64,000 nt of DNA from CAVTJX01 sp963735175 (GTDB lineage Bacteria > Electryoneota > RPQS01): the NCBI GenBank assembly GCA_963735175.1, contig CAVTJX010000015.1, positions 1 through 64,000 on the forward strand, given 5' to 3'. Shown here in pieces: positions 57,020-64,000 of this stretch (position 1 is its first letter; each line of letters starts with the position of its first letter). A program made the translations under genes and the position numbers. The notes beneath the pieces are model-generated. The model was not told where the DNA came from, did no database searches, and saw nothing but the letters and a program-made list of their open reading frames with translations.

Positions 57020-57052
57020 AAGAGGGCGGGTCTAAGACCCGCCCCTACATTC
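57020..57052. repeat. GGGCGGGTC palindrome after propeller gene
   Basis: AGGGCGGGTC-TAA-GACCCGCCCCTACATTCG, a 9-bp stem directly after the stop. It is of the same type as the element at 51723 and ends in the CTACA word shared by several units. Confidence 0.7.
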
Positions 57053-57076
57053 GAATTCCATTCTCGATTCCCGCCA

Positions 57077-57397
57077 ATGACATTTCTGCAACTCCTCGTT
57101 GAGGCCGTCCTTTATTACGGGGCCTGCTCGCTTGTCGCCCGCAGCCGTGAGGACGCGCCCGGCTTGATTCGCGTATTTCTCACGGTCCTGCTGCTGACAT
57201 TTATATCGGGCGGATTAAAGGCCGTGATCGGCGATTTCTGGTTGAGCCACGGCCTCGTTTTCATTCTGAGTTTCTTCGTTCTGTGGATTGGCCTGGGAAT
57301 TGGTTTCTTCCGGACGATCATCGCGGCCATTGTCGTGATGCTGCTGCGTTCGCTGCTCGAAGCGGTCTTTGCCCGGGGCGGCGGTCTGATGGCCTGA
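57077..57397 (+). CDS. Small membrane protein, unknown
   Basis: A 106-residue protein with three to four hydrophobic segments (LLVEAVLYYGACSLVAR, VFLTVLLLTFISGGLKAVI, GLVFILSFFVLWIGLGIGFF, IIAAIVVMLLRSLLEAVFAR). No family was recognised. The start is chosen at ATG 57077 for lack of upstream homology. It lies between the propeller gene and the OmpA gene in one transcription direction. Confidence 0.65.
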   Translation: MTFLQLLVEAVLYYGACSLVARSREDAPGLIRVFLTVLLLTFISGGLKAVIGDFWLSHGLVFILSFFVLWIGLGIGFFRTIIAAIVVMLLRSLLEAVFARGGGLMA

Positions 57398-57472
57398 CCG
57401 GCCATCCAATTGAAAGTGGATTTCGAAGTTCTCACGCCGGCTGTGCCGGTGTTAAACGGAAAAGGGCCGGAT

Positions 57473-58997
57473 ATGACGCATCGTCCCATCTTGCTATTGT
57501 TCTTACTCCTCCTGTTGGCGGGATTGCTGCCGGGAACACCGCCTGTCGCGTGGGCTCAGACGCCGGGGACATCCGGCTCCTCGGATCACGAACCGATAGC
57601 GCAATTGAGCGCCCGCGCGGGGGACGCCCTCGATTCCGCGCGGAAGGAAAACCTCGATCTACTTGCGCCCCACCACTTCGGACGGGCACAGGCCGCGTAT
57701 GACGAGGCCCGCACGCTGATCGAACGCAAACGCGAAGAAGAGTTGATTCACATCAAGCTGAAGCTGACGCTCGACGAAGTCGACGCCGCCCGCCGCACGG
57801 CAACAGACTCGCGCAAGCGATTAGGCGAGGTGCTCGCGGCGCGCACAGCGGCGCAGGCCGCGGGTTCCGATACCCTCAGCGGAAACCTGTGGAAACGCAC
57901 AGAAGACCGTTTTCGGGGTTTACTGCGTGACGTCGAGCGCGATCCAGCGGCCGCGGATTCGCAGTCGGTCAACGAGATGGCGGGGGCTTACCGCGCCGCG
58001 CGCCGCGACGCCCTGCGCAGTTGGATTTTAAAAGATGCCCGCGAGCGGGTCGACGCCGTCGAACGCCGGGGTGGGACACGCACCGTGCCTTCGCTGGTGT
58101 TGCGGGCGCAACAGGCCATCAGCCGCGCCGAGGCAGACCTCGCCCAGGAAAATCTGGACGGGGCGCGCGATGAAGCGCAAGTCGCCATCCGCACATCGGC
58201 GCATGCGTTGGCACTCATGAATTATATCGCCTCGTGCCAGAAGGCCAAACAGCCCTGGGAAAGCGCGCTGCTGCCGTATGACGACATACTGACCGAAGTG
58301 GCCACTCGTCTTGGCGATACGCTGGATCTTTCGCGCGGGGGCGCTGCGACCGGGCCGCAGATCTTCGCTTTCATCACCGCGCGCCAGGAATCGCTGGTCA
58401 CGCAGGTCGCGCATCAGGCGCAGACTTTGAAGTCGCTGGAAGGATCGCTGGCCGAGGCTCAGACCAATCTGGCCGATGCTCAAGGCCGGATCTCGGAACT
58501 TGAGCGCCGGTTGCAAGCTGCTGAGGGTGAACGCAGTTCCGCCCGCCAAACACTGCAGAAGAGCGGCGAAACCACCGACCGCATCGCTCGCGCGCAGGAT
58601 CTGTTTAAGCCGGGCGAAGCGGTCATCCTGCAAAACGCCGACGCCACGGTCACAATTCGGCTGACCGGGCTGAAATATGGCTCGGGCGCAACAAATCTTG
58701 ATCCGGCACGTCAGAAGGTTATGGACAGGGCCATTCAGGCAATCGGCCAATTTCCCGGCGCCGAAATTCGCGTGGAAGGCCACACCGACTCAGTCGGACG
58801 TGACGACGACAATCAGAAACTTCTCCGAATCCCGGGCCAAGGCGGTGGCCGCCTATCTTGTCCAGAAATTGAAAATTAAACTGGAACAGATTCCGTTCCA
58901 GGGATTCGGTGAAACGCGCCCATTAGCGACGAACGAGACGGCCGAGGGCCGCGCCCGCAATCGCCGCATCGACATTGTACTAACCCTGCCGCGCTAA
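57473..58997 (+). CDS. OmpA-family peptidoglycan-associated protein with coiled-coil domain, one frame break
   Basis: A ~508-residue envelope protein: signal peptide (ILLLFLLLLLAGLLPGTPPVAWAQ-type, cleavage after WAQ), a long alpha-helical/coiled-coil region (residues 40-380) of Ala-, Glu- and Arg-rich heptads, and a C-terminal OmpA/MotB domain (LTGLKYGSGATNLDP, IRVEGHTDSVGRDDDNQKL, GFGETRPLATNETAEGRARN, RRIDIV). A break near 58825 splits the OmpA domain after DNQKL. The HTDSxG and NRRI motifs bind peptidoglycan. It resembles Pal-like anchors joined to a rod. Confidence 0.85.
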
Positions 58998-59057
58998 CCA
59001 GGATTTTACCAGGCGGGTTTCGAACCTTTTCCATTTCGACGTTTGACAGGAGTGATT

Positions 59058-61640
59058 ATGCATAGACTTCCACGGCTGACCATCGTCCTCGGTTTACTGG
59101 GCGCGCTGGCGATGTTCGCGCAGGCCCAGGGCGTCGCCACGGAATTTCCCAATTACGGCGAAGGCAGCCTCGGTCTGGCGGCAACGCCAGGCACGCAAGG
59201 CGGCGCCGCGGCCGGTTTCTGGAATCCCGCCGCGTGGTCGGCCATGGATAAGTGGGAAATGAGTCTGTTGTGGAACGACCGCGATGTGCATCCCAAGCGG
59301 ATGGACAACTGGGGCTTTGCGCTGGGGGGCAACGGCATTGGCTTTGCCATGCGCCGTAATAACTTCACGTACGGTGGATTAATGGCGCCCGGTGGCCTGA
59401 ACTACGGCCATGTGGACGATTATCAGATTGCCGTTGGCGGCGGCGACGGTGGGGATTACTGGGGTCTCTCGTGGAACTGGTCGAAGGGTCGTACCGCTGA
59501 GTACGCGCGCGGCCGAGGCGAACTCGAACGCGACGACTATCTCGCCCTGGGCAATATCACCCGCCCGACTCCTTGTCTCTCCATCGGCAACACGGAGACC
59601 ATCGGTTTACATCACGGGCATTATCGGGGGATCACCGACGTGGGCATGCGGCCACTGAAGAACCACCGCTTGACGCTCTTCGGCGACGCGGCCTACGGCG
59701 AGAAGGATTCGTGGAGCACGCTGCAGTGGGGCGCGGGCATGGAAGTGCAGCCGATCAACGGCCTGCGCGTCGCCGGTAAGATGAGCAAGCTCGATCCGTA
59801 TTCACAGGAGAAGACCTATTCACTCAGCCTCGGTCTATCGCTCGGCGGCACCGGGTTGCAGGTGATACCGCATTATGACAAAGACCAGAACCGCCTGAGC
59901 ACGAGTTACCTCCTGCGTATGGGCGAGCAGCAGCCGACCGTAAAGACGCCGCGTTTCTTTGGAAAAAAGAATGATGTCGTGACGATGAAGTTGAAAGGGC
60001 AGGTCGTCTATCAAAGCGCGCGGTTGATGGACAAGGAACGGTTTGCCTTGAAGGATATGCTGGACAGGATTGACGCGGCGAAGCAGGATCCCACCGTGGG
60101 CGGTATCGCCCTGAATGTTTCGGATTTCTACGGTTCGCCGGCCACACTGTGGGAAATCCGCCAGAAGCTGGAAGACTTCAAGCGGGCCGATAAAAAGGTC
60201 TATGTCTATATCGACCGCGGCGGCATGAACGGCTATGCCTTTGCCACCGTCGCCGATTACCTGTGGATGGATCCGCAGGGCCAGCTTGCCCTGCCGGGTT
60301 ACGCGATGGGCCGCACTTACTGGCGGGGCTTCTTCGACAAGATCGGCATTGGCGTGGACGAGTGGCGCTTCTTCACGTACAAATCCGCCTTTGAGAGCTT
60401 TTCGCGCAAGAACATGTCCGAAGCGGACCGCGAGCAGCGCCTGGCTCTGGTGACCGACTTCTACAACGAGTGGCAGCGGAATGTGACCGGCGCGCGCAAG
60501 CTTTCCGCGGAAACACTGCGCGCTTTGGTTGACAGTCTCGTCATCTTTACCGCGCAGGACGCGCTGGCGGCGGGTCTCGTCGACACTCTCGGCCGCTGGC
60601 CTGACGCCAAAGATATCATTAAAAAAGTCACCGGCCAGAAGCCCAACCTCATCCGCAGCGGCGAGGTGACGGACGTAACCGAGGCGGATCAGCAATGGGG
60701 CAAGTTGCCCACGGTGGCGCTCGTGTACGCCATCGGCGCATGCGACATGGACAGTGGCATCAAGGGCCGCCAGACCTCGGCCTACATGAGCAAGCTGGAG
60801 AAGCGCAAGGATGTCAAGGCAGTGGTGCTGCGCGTGGACTCGCCGGGCGGCGACGCGCTGCCGTCGGACCTGATTGCCGAGCAAATGACGAAGATCAAGG
60901 CCAAGAAGCCGATGATCGTCTCGCAAGGCATGTACGCGGCCTCAGGCGGCTATTGGCTGAGCATGAATGCGGACAAGATCTATTCCACGCCGCCCACGAT
61001 CACCGGCTCCATCGGCGTCATCGGCGGTTGGCTGTGGAATGAAAAGATCACCGATAAGACCGGCTTCACCTGGGACCACGTACAGATCGGCAAGCATGCC
61101 GAACTTGGTGGCGGCATTGTGCTGCCGTTCGTTGGCTTGCAGATTCCCGATCGCAATCTGAACACGGAAGAGCGCGCTCGGATGGAAAAGCTGATCCGCG
61201 GGATGTATACGGACTTCACGCAACAGGTCGCGGCGGGCCGCAAGTTGGATGTCGCGTTTGTTGATTCCGTCGGTCAGGGCCGGGCGTGGACGGGCCGCCG
61301 GGCGTTGGATTTGAAGCTCGTAGACGAGTTGGGCACGCTGGATGACGCTATTGACTACGCTCGCGCACAGGCGAAGATTCCTGCCCATCGCCGGATAAAA
61401 ATCGAAGAATATCCCAAGCGGCCGTTGTTCGACTTCTCGCAATTCATGCCGCAAATGTCGCCGTTCGGGCTGCGGTGGTCGGGCAGAAAAGGCAGTGGCA
61501 CGGCGGTTTCCGCGCAGCAGGACTACGAACTCCACTACTGGCAGCGGATGGCGGGCCATCGTGGGTTGCCATTACTGATGATGGATCCGGCGGATATGCC
61601 GTCGGAGGAATTGGTCCCCTCGGGCTCGCTCGGGAACTGA
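59058..61640 (+). CDS. sppA: Signal peptide peptidase SppA fused to a barrel-like N-terminal domain
   Basis: An intact 860-residue protein. After a signal peptide (LGALAMFAQAQG) comes an ~300-residue domain rich in Gly, Asn and aromatic residues (NPAAWSAMDKWEMSLLWNDR, GGGDGGDYWGLSWNWSKGRT, WGAGMEVQPINGLRVAGKMS) that looks like an outer-membrane beta-barrel of the PorV/OmpP1 kind. The rest is SppA 67K type in two repeats: FTYKSAFESFSRKNMSEADR contains the catalytic Lys, and IVSQGMYAASGGYWLSMNAD the nucleophile Ser. The AGGAGTG ribosome-binding site fixes the ATG at 59058. The fusion is unusual. Confidence 0.87.
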   Translation: MHRLPRLTIVLGLLGALAMFAQAQGVATEFPNYGEGSLGLAATPGTQGGAAAGFWNPAAWSAMDKWEMSLLWNDRDVHPKRMDNWGFALGGNGIGFAMRRNNFTYGGLMAPGGLNYGHVDDYQIAVGGGDGGDYWGLSWNWSKGRTAEYARGRGELERDDYLALGNITRPTPCLSIGNTETIGLHHGHYRGITDVGMRPLKNHRLTLFGDAAYGEKDSWSTLQWGAGMEVQPINGLRVAGKMSKLDPYSQEKTYSLSLGLSLGGTGLQVIPHYDKDQNRLSTSYLLRMGEQQPTVKTPRFFGKKNDVVTMKLKGQVVYQSARLMDKERFALKDMLDRIDAAKQDPTVGGIALNVSDFYGSPATLWEIRQKLEDFKRADKKVYVYIDRGGMNGYAFATVADYLWMDPQGQLALPGYAMGRTYWRGFFDKIGIGVDEWRFFTYKSAFESFSRKNMSEADREQRLALVTDFYNEWQRNVTGARKLSAETLRALVDSLVIFTAQDALAAGLVDTLGRWPDAKDIIKKVTGQKPNLIRSGEVTDVTEADQQWGKLPTVALVYAIGACDMDSGIKGRQTSAYMSKLEKRKDVKAVVLRVDSPGGDALPSDLIAEQMTKIKAKKPMIVSQGMYAASGGYWLSMNADKIYSTPPTITGSIGVIGGWLWNEKITDKTGFTWDHVQIGKHAELGGGIVLPFVGLQIPDRNLNTEERARMEKLIRGMYTDFTQQVAAGRKLDVAFVDSVGQGRAWTGRRALDLKLVDELGTLDDAIDYARAQAKIPAHRRIKIEEYPKRPLFDFSQFMPQMSPFGLRWSGRKGSGTAVSAQQDYELHYWQRMAGHRGLPLLMMDPADMPSEELVPSGSLGN

Positions 61641-61792
61641 TTCTACAGCAGTTAAAATGCTTGTATTTCAGACGGTTAAAAGACTGAGTCGGGGCGGGAA
61701 CAGCCATTGGGAATCCTTTCTGAGCTTGACACAGTTCAAAATAATCAGTAGATTGTCTATCTGATTCCGATTTTTGCGGTGAGGAGCGAACC

Positions 61793-62104
61793 ATTTCCGT
61801 CAAGTCCAAACAGAAATCGGCCCTTCCGGGGCTGGGTCGGCCCGGTGACCGGGCACGCGACGCAGCGGCGAAAGCCCCCCGCTTTCAGGTGCCGTTTACG
61901 CGCAAGAATTACATTGCGTTTGGAGTGGGAATTGCGCTGGTGATTATCGGCTACATCTGTCTGGGGCAGCCGCCGGCCAGTGGTTTCCTGAGTATGACCT
62001 TCGCGCCGATGTTGTTAGTGCTGGGCTACTGCGTGGTCTTTCCGTACGCGATTATGGCCCGCGAGCGGCCCAAACCGACGGTCGTGACACCGAAGGGCGA
62101 TTAG
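61793..62104 (+). CDS. Small membrane protein with probable ATT start; end overlaps tRNA-Val
   Basis: A ~104-residue protein. A GAGGAG sits 6 bases before an in-frame ATT at 61793 (the same rare start used by infC elsewhere), giving VKSKQKSALPGLGRPGDRAR; a GTG at 61889 is the conservative alternative. Two spans follow: YIAFGVGIALVIIGYICLGQ and MTFAPMLLVLGYCVVFPYAI, with a basic C-terminus (MARERPKPTVVTPKGD). DUF3098-like in size and pattern. The last two codons and the TAG stop are the first ten bases of the tRNA-Val gene. Confidence 0.6.
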   Translation: MSVKSKQKSALPGLGRPGDRARDAAAKAPRFQVPFTRKNYIAFGVGIALVIIGYICLGQPPASGFLSMTFAPMLLVLGYCVVFPYAIMARERPKPTVVTPKGD

Positions 62105-62169
62105 CTCAGCTGGTCCAGAGCGCCTGCTTTACACGCAGGATGTCGGCGGTTCGAATCCGTCATCGCCCA
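62095..62169 (+). tRNA. tRNA-Val (anticodon TAC)
   Basis: A complete 75-base cloverleaf: acceptor GGGCGAT / ATCGCCC, D-arm with AGCTCAGCTGGTCCAGAGC, anticodon stem CCTGC-TTTACAC-GCAGG, T-arm with GGTTCGAATCC. CCA is not encoded. Its 5' end overlaps the stop of the preceding gene. Confidence 0.93.
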
Positions 62170-62175
62170 CCTGGC

Positions 62176-62255
62176 GAGGCCTAAATCCGACTCGGAATTT
62201 CGGCCTTCTGATTCGGATTTTGGATTTCGGATTTTGAGTTTGGATTTCAATTTGG
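62176..62255. repeat. GATTTCGGATTTTG-type tract between tRNAs
   Basis: About 80 bases of imperfect repeats of CGGATTT, GGATTTCGG and TTTGGATTTC words, similar to those at 45846 and 38978, between the two tRNA genes. Confidence 0.65.
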
Positions 62256-62258
62256 CGT

Positions 62259-62335
62259 GGGGTCGTAGTTCAGTTGGTTAGAACGCCAGCCTGTCACGTT
62301 GGAGGTCGCGGGTTCGAGCCCCGTCGGCCCCGCCA
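62259..62335 (+). tRNA. tRNA-Asp (anticodon GTC)
   Basis: A complete 77-base cloverleaf including an encoded CCA (62333-62335): acceptor GGGGTCG / CGGCCCC, D-arm AGTTCAGTTGGTTAGAAC, anticodon stem CCAGC-CTGTCAC-GTTGG, T-arm GGGTTCGAGCC. Unlike the tRNA-Val, the CCA is in the DNA. Confidence 0.94.
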
Positions 62336-62837
62336 AATTTCAATAAAAACCTGTGCTTATGCATGGGTTTTTACTTGCGGTGGCGTGCGGTTACGTGAAA
62401 AACGGGGCCGATCGTGGTGACCGTGCCGATCGAGAGCCACAGGCCGCCCTGCAAACTGGAAGATTGACTCTCGGGGTAGATTTGACTTACTATAGAAATT
62501 GAACTTCGGCTGCGGATTCTGCCGGGCCGGCAACTGCAGACGAGCGAATTCTCCGCTGATTCAGCGGTAGGGTCGCCTGTTCTGCCTTTCAAGTTACCGC
62601 CAAGGCCGGAAGATCCTAAGGATGAGACGGCGGGTAATTCTGTGGGGCGTCGCTTCGGCGCTCAGCGAACCGTCTGATCTTAAGATTCAAGAGATGTCCG
62701 CGAAGAACACCGCTGACGAGCCAAAGCCTTGCATGAGGTCAAATCCGAAAGTGTGTCATGCGGCCTGACGACGTAAGCTCGAATTGTATGTATAGCCTTT
62801 TTTACAGCAAAGACAAACAGACCATCGAGGGCTTTCG

Positions 62838-64000
62838 ATGAAGAGTGAACAGCCTTCAATCATATTGGCTCCGGCAGCAACCGCAATCCCCGGCAGAAAC
62901 GCTCTCCTGCTGCGCCAGTCTGTGCTCGCGGCTGCCTACTTTATTTCCGCTTTGCTGGCCCTCGTACTGACCGGAGAGCCGGGCAGGGTCGCGTCAGTCT
63001 GGATTGCCAATGCGCTGGTCGTTACCGTTCTGCTTAAGAAACCGGCGTCCGCGTGGCTCGGATGGCTCGTTGCCGGACTGCTCGGCAACCTCGCCGCCAA
63101 CTTGCTGACCGGCGACGCCCCGCTGCCGGCTCTGCTCTTGGGCCTTTGCAATACCATCGAAATCGTGCTTGTGTGTGTCCTGACTTCGTTCGGAAATAAA
63201 CGCGAAGAAACCGACTTAACTGAATTTAAATTTTTAGCGAGGTTTCTCTTCGTTGGCGTCCTGATCGGATCGGCCGTAGCCAGCTATTTGGCAAGTGTTA
63301 CGGTCTCCGCCTTTTATGGAATTCCAATCCGACCGGTCTTCTTAACCTGGTTCCGTTCCGATGCCCTCGGACTATTGATTACAGCGCCGCTGCTGGCAGG
63401 AGTGACGGGAAGAGAAATCAAAGCCGCGATTAGCCTCGCGAAAAAATGGGAAACGTACGGCTTGATGGTTCTCGCCCCGGCGATAACCTTCTTAGCCCTT
63501 GCCTGGATGCCCCATCAGATAATCATGTTACTGGTACTGGTGACCGTCGCGGCTTCCGTGCGACTTGGCTATGTTGGCGGCGCGATCGTGACGTTTCTCA
63601 TGACAATCAGCGGGATCATCAGCATCGTCTTTTTCCAGGGGCAGATCGAACAAAATGCTCCCATAAAAACTCAGATTGAATGGCTGCAAATCTTCGCGTT
63701 CATCAACGTTCTCGTCGCCCTGCCGAATTCGGCACTCTTGCGCGTGTCGCGGAACAACGAGGAGAAATATCGCCTGCTCTCCGAGCGCATGGCCGATGTG
63801 ATTTGGACGCTGGATTTACAAACGATGCGCCTGACATATATTAGTCCGTCCGTGATGGCCATGCGCGGATATTCTCCGGAAGAAGCCAGGGCGCAATCGT
63901 TGGAAGAAATACTGACACCTGAATCCATGCTGTTAGTGCAGACGTTACTCCCGCAGCGCATAGCGGCACTGATGTGCGGTGACAGCAGAATGAAAACGCA
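62838..64000 (+). CDS. MASE1-PAS sensor protein, 3' end outside window
   Basis: An open frame from ATG 62838 runs past the window end (388 codons). Residues ~20-300 form the eight-span MASE1 sensor domain (GRVASVWIANALVVTVLL, AGLLGNLAANLLTGD, LLGLCNTIEIVLVC, TWFRSDALGLLITAPLL), followed by a PAS domain (YRLLSERMADVIWTLDLQTM, YISPSVMAMRGYSPEEARAQ). The output domain (histidine kinase, GGDEF or other) lies beyond the window. The 500-base stretch 62336-62837 upstream contains no gene or recognised riboswitch. It is the last gene of the window and unrelated to the tRNAs. Confidence 0.87.
   Translation, partial: MKSEQPSIILAPAATAIPGRNALLLRQSVLAAAYFISALLALVLTGEPGRVASVWIANALVVTVLLKKPASAWLGWLVAGLLGNLAANLLTGDAPLPALLLGLCNTIEIVLVCVLTSFGNKREETDLTEFKFLARFLFVGVLIGSAVASYLASVTVSAFYGIPIRPVFLTWFRSDALGLLITAPLLAGVTGREIKAAISLAKKWETYGLMVLAPAITFLALAWMPHQIIMLLVLVTVAASVRLGYVGGAIVTFLMTISGIISIVFFQGQIEQNAPIKTQIEWLQIFAFINVLVALPNSALLRVSRNNEEKYRLLSERMADVIWTLDLQTMRLTYISPSVMAMRGYSPEEARAQSLEEILTPESMLLVQTLLPQRIAALMCGDSRMKT

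Overview
The window reads as a piece of a Gram-negative, GC-rich bacterial genome that was probably assembled from environmental DNA. Evidence for an outer membrane is lipid A kinase LpxK, an OmpA-type protein, lipoproteins, a TonB C-terminal domain and a secreted protein with a YPNPFN-type C-terminal sorting domain. That sorting domain, together with the mitochondrial-type citrate synthase, suggests an FCB-group or related candidate phylum; this is inference, since no 16S/23S rRNA or ribosomal protein gene is present.

The first ~1.58 kb (HPr kinase, mannose-type PTS EIIA/EIIB and the first ~36 codons of EIIC) is richer in GC and stops abruptly inside EIIC. There it meets, tail to tail, an equally truncated biotin carboxylase. 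This is most simply a chimeric join. From ~1.58 to 5.35 kb, on the minus strand, lies a leucine/isovalerate catabolic operon (carboxyltransferase, small membrane protein, methylglutaconyl-CoA hydratase, biotin carboxylase). It is followed by a secreted protein, a short-chain dehydrogenase-like protein, recJ and a secreted protein, then RNase P RNA (10.56-11.06 kb) with a repeat-expanded P12 hairpin, and an AT-richer patch with an HExxH protein and an unknown secreted protein. Next come RNase HI, a coiled-coil/zinc-ribbon protein, tRNA-Ile(CAU) and lpxK.

From 15.9 to 24.7 kb the plus strand carries tightly packed genes: HAD phosphatase, EamA transporter, DJ-1/PfpI protein, polX, GAF/fRMsr-like protein, phosphohexomutase, glgC, thymidine phosphorylase and a small coiled-coil protein. 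Thioredoxin, DsbD and OsmC genes follow (redox block), then an AT-rich island with a candidate HEPN-HNH protein, a SprT-like metalloprotein and citrate synthase. From 31 to 45.5 kb the minus strand holds a GlcE-like FAD protein, FmdB, two lipoproteins, an NhaD-like antiporter, an N-formylglutamate-amidohydrolase-like gene, Nudix, an isocitrate/isopropylmalate-type dehydrogenase, a TonB-domain protein, a cupin, and a heat-shock train hrcA-grpE-dnaJ-comEA-rsmD-ABC ATPase-ABC permease in which most neighbours overlap by a few bases. ftsE/ftsX, a K+-independent-type H+-pyrophosphatase, an exported rubrerythrin, a zinc/manganese-type ABC transporter and an envelope block (beta-propeller with sorting tail, OmpA, SppA fused to a barrel-like domain) follow. 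tRNA-Val, tRNA-Asp and the start of a MASE1-PAS sensor close the window.

Two features pervade the window. First, about thirty otherwise convincing genes are interrupted by single-base frame breaks, mostly extra bases, densest in hppA; this looks like consensus error rather than biology. Second, intergenic spaces carry short palindromic elements and pyrimidine-rich or GAAATCC-type low-complexity tracts, one of which sits inside the RNase P RNA. No CRISPR array, insertion sequence, prophage or plasmid functions are visible.
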